64,000 nt of DNA from Gigaspora rosea (lineage: Eukaryota; Glomeromycota; Glomeromycetes; Diversisporales; Gigasporaceae): the NCBI GenBank assembly GCA_003550325.1, contig QKWP01000041.1, positions 130,052 to 194,051 on the forward strand, read 5' to 3'. The notes beneath the pieces were generated by a model. The model ran no database searches. It was not told where the DNA came from and worked only from the letters and a program-made list of their open reading frames with translations. Both the position numbers and the translations under genes were made by a program. Position 1 is the first letter of the stretch. Each line of letters starts with the position of its first letter. This document shows positions 60,337 to 64,000 of this stretch, piece after piece.

Positions 60337-62150
60337 TCTCATTACGTTTCTATATTTTTTGCAGTTATGGGGTTGGTATCATCGGTTGAAATACTTTTAC
60401 TAAATTTTGGTTTATTATTAGAATTATCTGATTCTTCTGGATACGATAAGTACATCAGGTATAGTTTTTTGGTTTCTGATGCCCAAGTTGCCCTCTGGTG
60501 TCTTTGTTTTTCTATTGTACTAATCGACTCCACTCCATAATCATGCGAACCTGCCACCAATTATTAGCAAATTTTTCAGAATTTATTCACTTAATTGCCT
60601 GTTCAAACAAAGTCCAATTTGTCTCAACATAGGAATGGGCTTCTTCTTCTGGATCTTCTTCAATATTAATACTACTATTAAGTACATTATTTACTGTAGT
60701 TTCAACTCCAGAAAGTGCAACAGGCAAAGTTCTAGTTGTTATTTCTTCACCTTCATAATTTTTTAAAACAAGAAATGGTGGTGTAGTGCGACGTTTGAAA
60801 TTATTTTGTATTAGTTGTCATCATTGACCATTGGGCATAATTGCAACCTGCTGAACTAAATGTTTACATAACAAAAAACGATTTTCAAGGAAAGCTGGAC
60901 AGCTGCAGACCCAATAACTAATATTAGTAAAATATGAACTTTCCAGGTTAGCTGTTTCTTCATTAATGTTTCACTTTCTTTTACCTTTAATATGTCTACT
61001 AGCATTAATATTTGTATTTTGGTCACCTTTTGAACTAGCTGCATTCCATGCTTTTTTGAAATCATCCCACTACCACGGCGCCACAATACCAGTTATAATT
61101 TGCTGAAGTCGCTCCCTCTGTGCTGGTATTATTTCATTAATTAGTGTCCAAAGTAATAAATCGAGTCTTGGGCAACTAAATTGGTGCAAATAATATCATT
61201 TGATAACACTCCAATGAGCTTCAATCTTCATTGTTGTTTTGCCGAAAGGTATAGTAGATCTAGCTGATCGTGCCCATAGGTTCCACCGATCTGGCAAATA
61301 CCAGTTGCTCCAGAAGTATGCCATAGTAATTTAATGAGTTTTCAATACAGAATTGATATATCTCTTTTACAGCATTTTGTCTAATTTCTGTTGGCATTAG
61401 GGTGTTTCCTTGTGCATATCAAAATGTTTTTTTATGAGCATCAAAACTGTTGCCTGGCATTCTAATGGGCAGATAATATACTGTTTTGGATCACGATCAT
61501 CCTCTGCTGGGTAAAATGCCTGATCAATGAAATCAAACTCGTTTGCCGCTTGTGCAATATTATAGGTTATATGCAATAATGCTTCATGTTTTGCACTACT
61601 TGATAATTTGGCTTTTTCTTTAAGTTTAAGCTTCAATGCTTGATTCATGTGCCAAGCACATAATTGGACTATAGATGGTCCCACACTTCAGTTGCAGCAT
61701 TAATTTCTGCAAAATCTTTATCTGTAAACACAAAATTTGGATTTACATTATGCACTTTTATAGCTTTTAAAAAGCACTCTAGGGTTTTACGACGCTTTCC
61801 TGTATTAGTATTTGTATCCTTTACTTTTGTTGTATCAAGAATTAAATATGCAATTGGGAAGCCAGTACCTTCTACATCAGCAATAACACCATAGAGCTCA
61901 TAGTGTCCTCTTGCCATCCTGTAAGTTGCGTCAAGATAAATTTCATTAATATTTATATTATAATTCTTAATTTCTTCCAGTAGGGGCGTAATAAAGCCAA
62001 TGACTATAGTGTCTGAATCCTTTATCTCTAAGCACCATTGGAAGCCGTGGCTTTGATGCTCACTTAGCAGTTTGCATGCAGATTCGATATGATTGTCATA
62101 TCGTTGAAATAACTTTTGGTTGCCATGGATTTCCAATAGTACTAGCATTT
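60337..62150 (-). pseudogene. MULE-type transposase (Mutator superfamily) with SWIM finger, broken
   Basis: Minus strand. NINEIYLDATYRMARGHYEL holds the first catalytic Asp, and NPNFVFTDKDFAEINAATEV the second. LCAWHMNQALKLKLKEKA is the C-x-x-H block before the last acidic residue. YWVCSCPAFLENRFLLCKHL near 60865-60925 is a SWIM zinc finger (CxC...CxH). The C-terminal tail TIEKQRHQRATWASETKKLY ends near 60345. The frame shifts where EVW meets SIVQLC (about 61680). More stops and shifts lie between 60800 and 61400 and in the tail. The N-terminal DNA-binding part is missing beyond 62150. Terminal inverted repeats were not identified. It is a plain DNA transposon relic. Confidence 0.88.
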
Positions 62151-62229
62151 GATACGTGCCTTCGGCATGTGGAAAGATATTTCAATATTATATATTTGTT
62201 ATCTGTTTATATTGTTAAGTAAATTCTAT

Positions 62230-62539
62230 TTTTATTTTGATTTGAAATTCATTTGCTAATATATGTTATCTTGACGAAGCAATCAGATATTCGAGACAAC
62301 AGAAAGCCCAAAACACTTCCACTATCTGTAAACTAAATCGCATAAAATTGAATCTATATATATACTTTACCTAGCAATCAACGAATCTTGAATCGAATTG
62401 TCTAAAACTTCTATCACGAAAGCTATCTTTAATCTATTTTATGGTGAACAGCTTTCTAATTACATTTTCATCACAAATATTTTGCCAACCATATATGCAT
62501 GTACTTTTATATTAATAATATTTTGTGATCCGCAAAATT

Positions 62540-62578
<39 letters not shown>

Positions 62579-63935
62579 AGAACCTGTTCAGCTTTTAATC
62601 GTATTTTATCACATAATTTTTTTGCTATCTGCTTGTATACATACTTTTTTACATCAATTATATGAAGAGATATTTCAATAAACTTTCTAGTTAAAAGTGA
62701 TAATGTTATTGTAACAAAGCAATCAGATATTCGAGACAACAGAAAATCCAAAAACACTTCCACTATCTGTAAACTGTATCGCATAAAATTGAATCTATAT
62801 ACACTCCTTACTTAGTAATCAACAAATCTTGAATCGAATTGTATAAAACTTCTATCACGAAAGTTATCTTTAATTTATTTTATGGTGAATAGCTTTCTAA
62901 TTACATTTTCATCACAAATATTTCGCCAACCATATATGCATGTACTTTTATGTTAATAATATCTTGTGATCTACAAAATAATTATAAAAAAAAAAACAGA
63001 ACCTGTTTAGCTTTTAATTATCGCTATCTGCACATATACATACTTTTTACTTCAATTGTATGAAGAGATATTTCAACAAACTTTATAGTTAAAAGTGATG
63101 ATGTTATCGTAACGAAGCAATCAGATACTCAAGACAACAGAAACCCCAAAAACACTTCCACTATCTGTAAACTGTATCGCATAAAATCGAATCTATATAC
63201 ACACCTTACCTAGCAATCAACGAATCTTGAATCGAATTGTCTAAAACTTCTATCTTTAATCTATTTTATAGTGAATAGCTTTATAATTACATTTTCATCA
63301 CAAATATTTCGCTAGCCATATATGCATGTAATAATATCTTGTGATCTGCAAAATAATTATAAAAAAAAAAAAAACAGAACCTGTTCAGCCTTTGATCATC
63401 GCTATCTGTACGTATAGATACTTTCTTACATCAATTGTATGAAGATATATTTCAACAAACTTTATAGTTAAAAGTGATGATGTTATCGTAACGAAGCAAT
63501 CAGATACTCGAGACAACAGAAAACCCAAAAACACTTCCACTATCTGTAAACTGTATCGTATAAAATCGAATCTATATACACACCTTACTTAGCCATTAAC
63601 GAATCTTGAATCGAATTGTCTAAAACTTCTATCTTTAATCTATTTTATGGTAAATAGCTTTCTAATTACATTTCATCACAAATATTTCGCCAACCATATA
63701 TGCATGTACTTTTAATGATTCGCAAAATAATTAAAAAAAAAAAAAACAGAACCTGTTCAGCTTTTAATCATATTTTATCACATAATTTTTTTGCTATCTG
63801 CACGTATACATACTTTTTTACATCAATTGTATGAAGAGATATTTCAACAAACGAATCGAATTGTCTAAAACTTCTATCACAAAAGCTATCTTTAATCTAT
63901 TTTATAGTGATCTAAAAAAAATAAAAATAAATAAA
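62230..63935. repeat. Tandem satellite, unit about 380-440 bp, four copies plus a partial
   Basis: GAAGCAATCAGATATTCGAG begins near 62275, 62715, 63113 and 63492. Every unit also has AATCTTGAATCGAATTGTCT, ATATATGCATGTACTTTTA, an A run followed by CAGAACCTGTTCAGCTTTT, and GAAGAGATATTTCAACAAAC. Length differences come mainly from the A run and small deletions. The last unit is truncated near 63850 by a deletion. Confidence 0.92.
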
Positions 63936-64000
63936 AAAAAATAAATAAAAATTCTTTTTAATTACTTTACCATTATGTAATTACTTCATCATTATATTAC

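Overview
The window is strongly AT-rich eukaryotic DNA. It has short GT-AG introns, scattered remnants of large gene families, and many transposons. The gene-family signatures are protein-kinase C-lobes with an HxDFHSGN catalytic loop and a C-terminal tail containing KKFxDAD, and long 34-residue TPR proteins of the SLEIEPNN type. Together with the load of hAT, MULE and LINE copies, these suggest an arbuscular mycorrhizal fungus (Glomeromycotina, Rhizophagus-like). This assignment rests on family resemblance only. No rRNA, tRNA or bacterial-type operon is visible. The sequence has an 88-base gap at 39969-40056 and one single N at 28578.

Left third (1-26 kb). A broken kinase lies at 636-1522. 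It is followed by a 1.5-kb hAT-type element with a mariner-type MITE nested inside it. The best gene of the window is an SLC17-like MFS transporter of seven inferred exons (4921-6906, 445 aa, intact). Next come a decayed hAT transposon with transposase remnants (7595-9490), a second broken kinase on the minus strand (11607-12306) and a second hAT-type element (13455-14342). A two-exon gene for a small secreted cysteine-rich protein lies at 14391-15092 on the minus strand. A 579-aa TPR protein gene lies at 18430-20265. A GC-rich hAT-type element with CACCCGGGT arms follows (22877-23523), then two fold-back elements whose arms are built from short tandem units of the type TTTCACCGACA.

Middle (26-45 kb). 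This part is dominated by low-complexity DNA, MITEs and an old LINE (about 30630-39372) with an ORF1, an endonuclease, a reverse transcriptase and an RNase H. A 1.6-kb hAT-like element interrupts its ORF1. That element in turn holds two different hAT MITEs side by side at one target site. Another MITE sits in the endonuclease region. A dead TPR gene lies at 40725-41390. An unidentified 1.1-kb retroposed insert with a 15-bp target duplication lies at 43965-45099.

Right third (45-64 kb). An array of two alternating palindromic units is split by a full-length LINE of 6.1 kb with a 13-bp target duplication and A-tail (46092-52169). The array is split again by a 252-bp hAT MITE. Then come another dead TPR copy, a fold-back element with 9-bp repeat arms around a 3 x 202-bp tandem repeat, a short telomere-like tract, and a tandem array carrying two TTAA-flanked MITEs. 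A broken MULE transposase gene (60337-62150, minus) and a tandem repeat of about 400 bp close the window.

Three genes look functional: the MFS transporter, the secreted cysteine-rich protein and the TPR protein. The rest is mainly a record of nested insertions, many dated relative to each other by target-site duplications and by uninterrupted copies of their targets elsewhere in the window.
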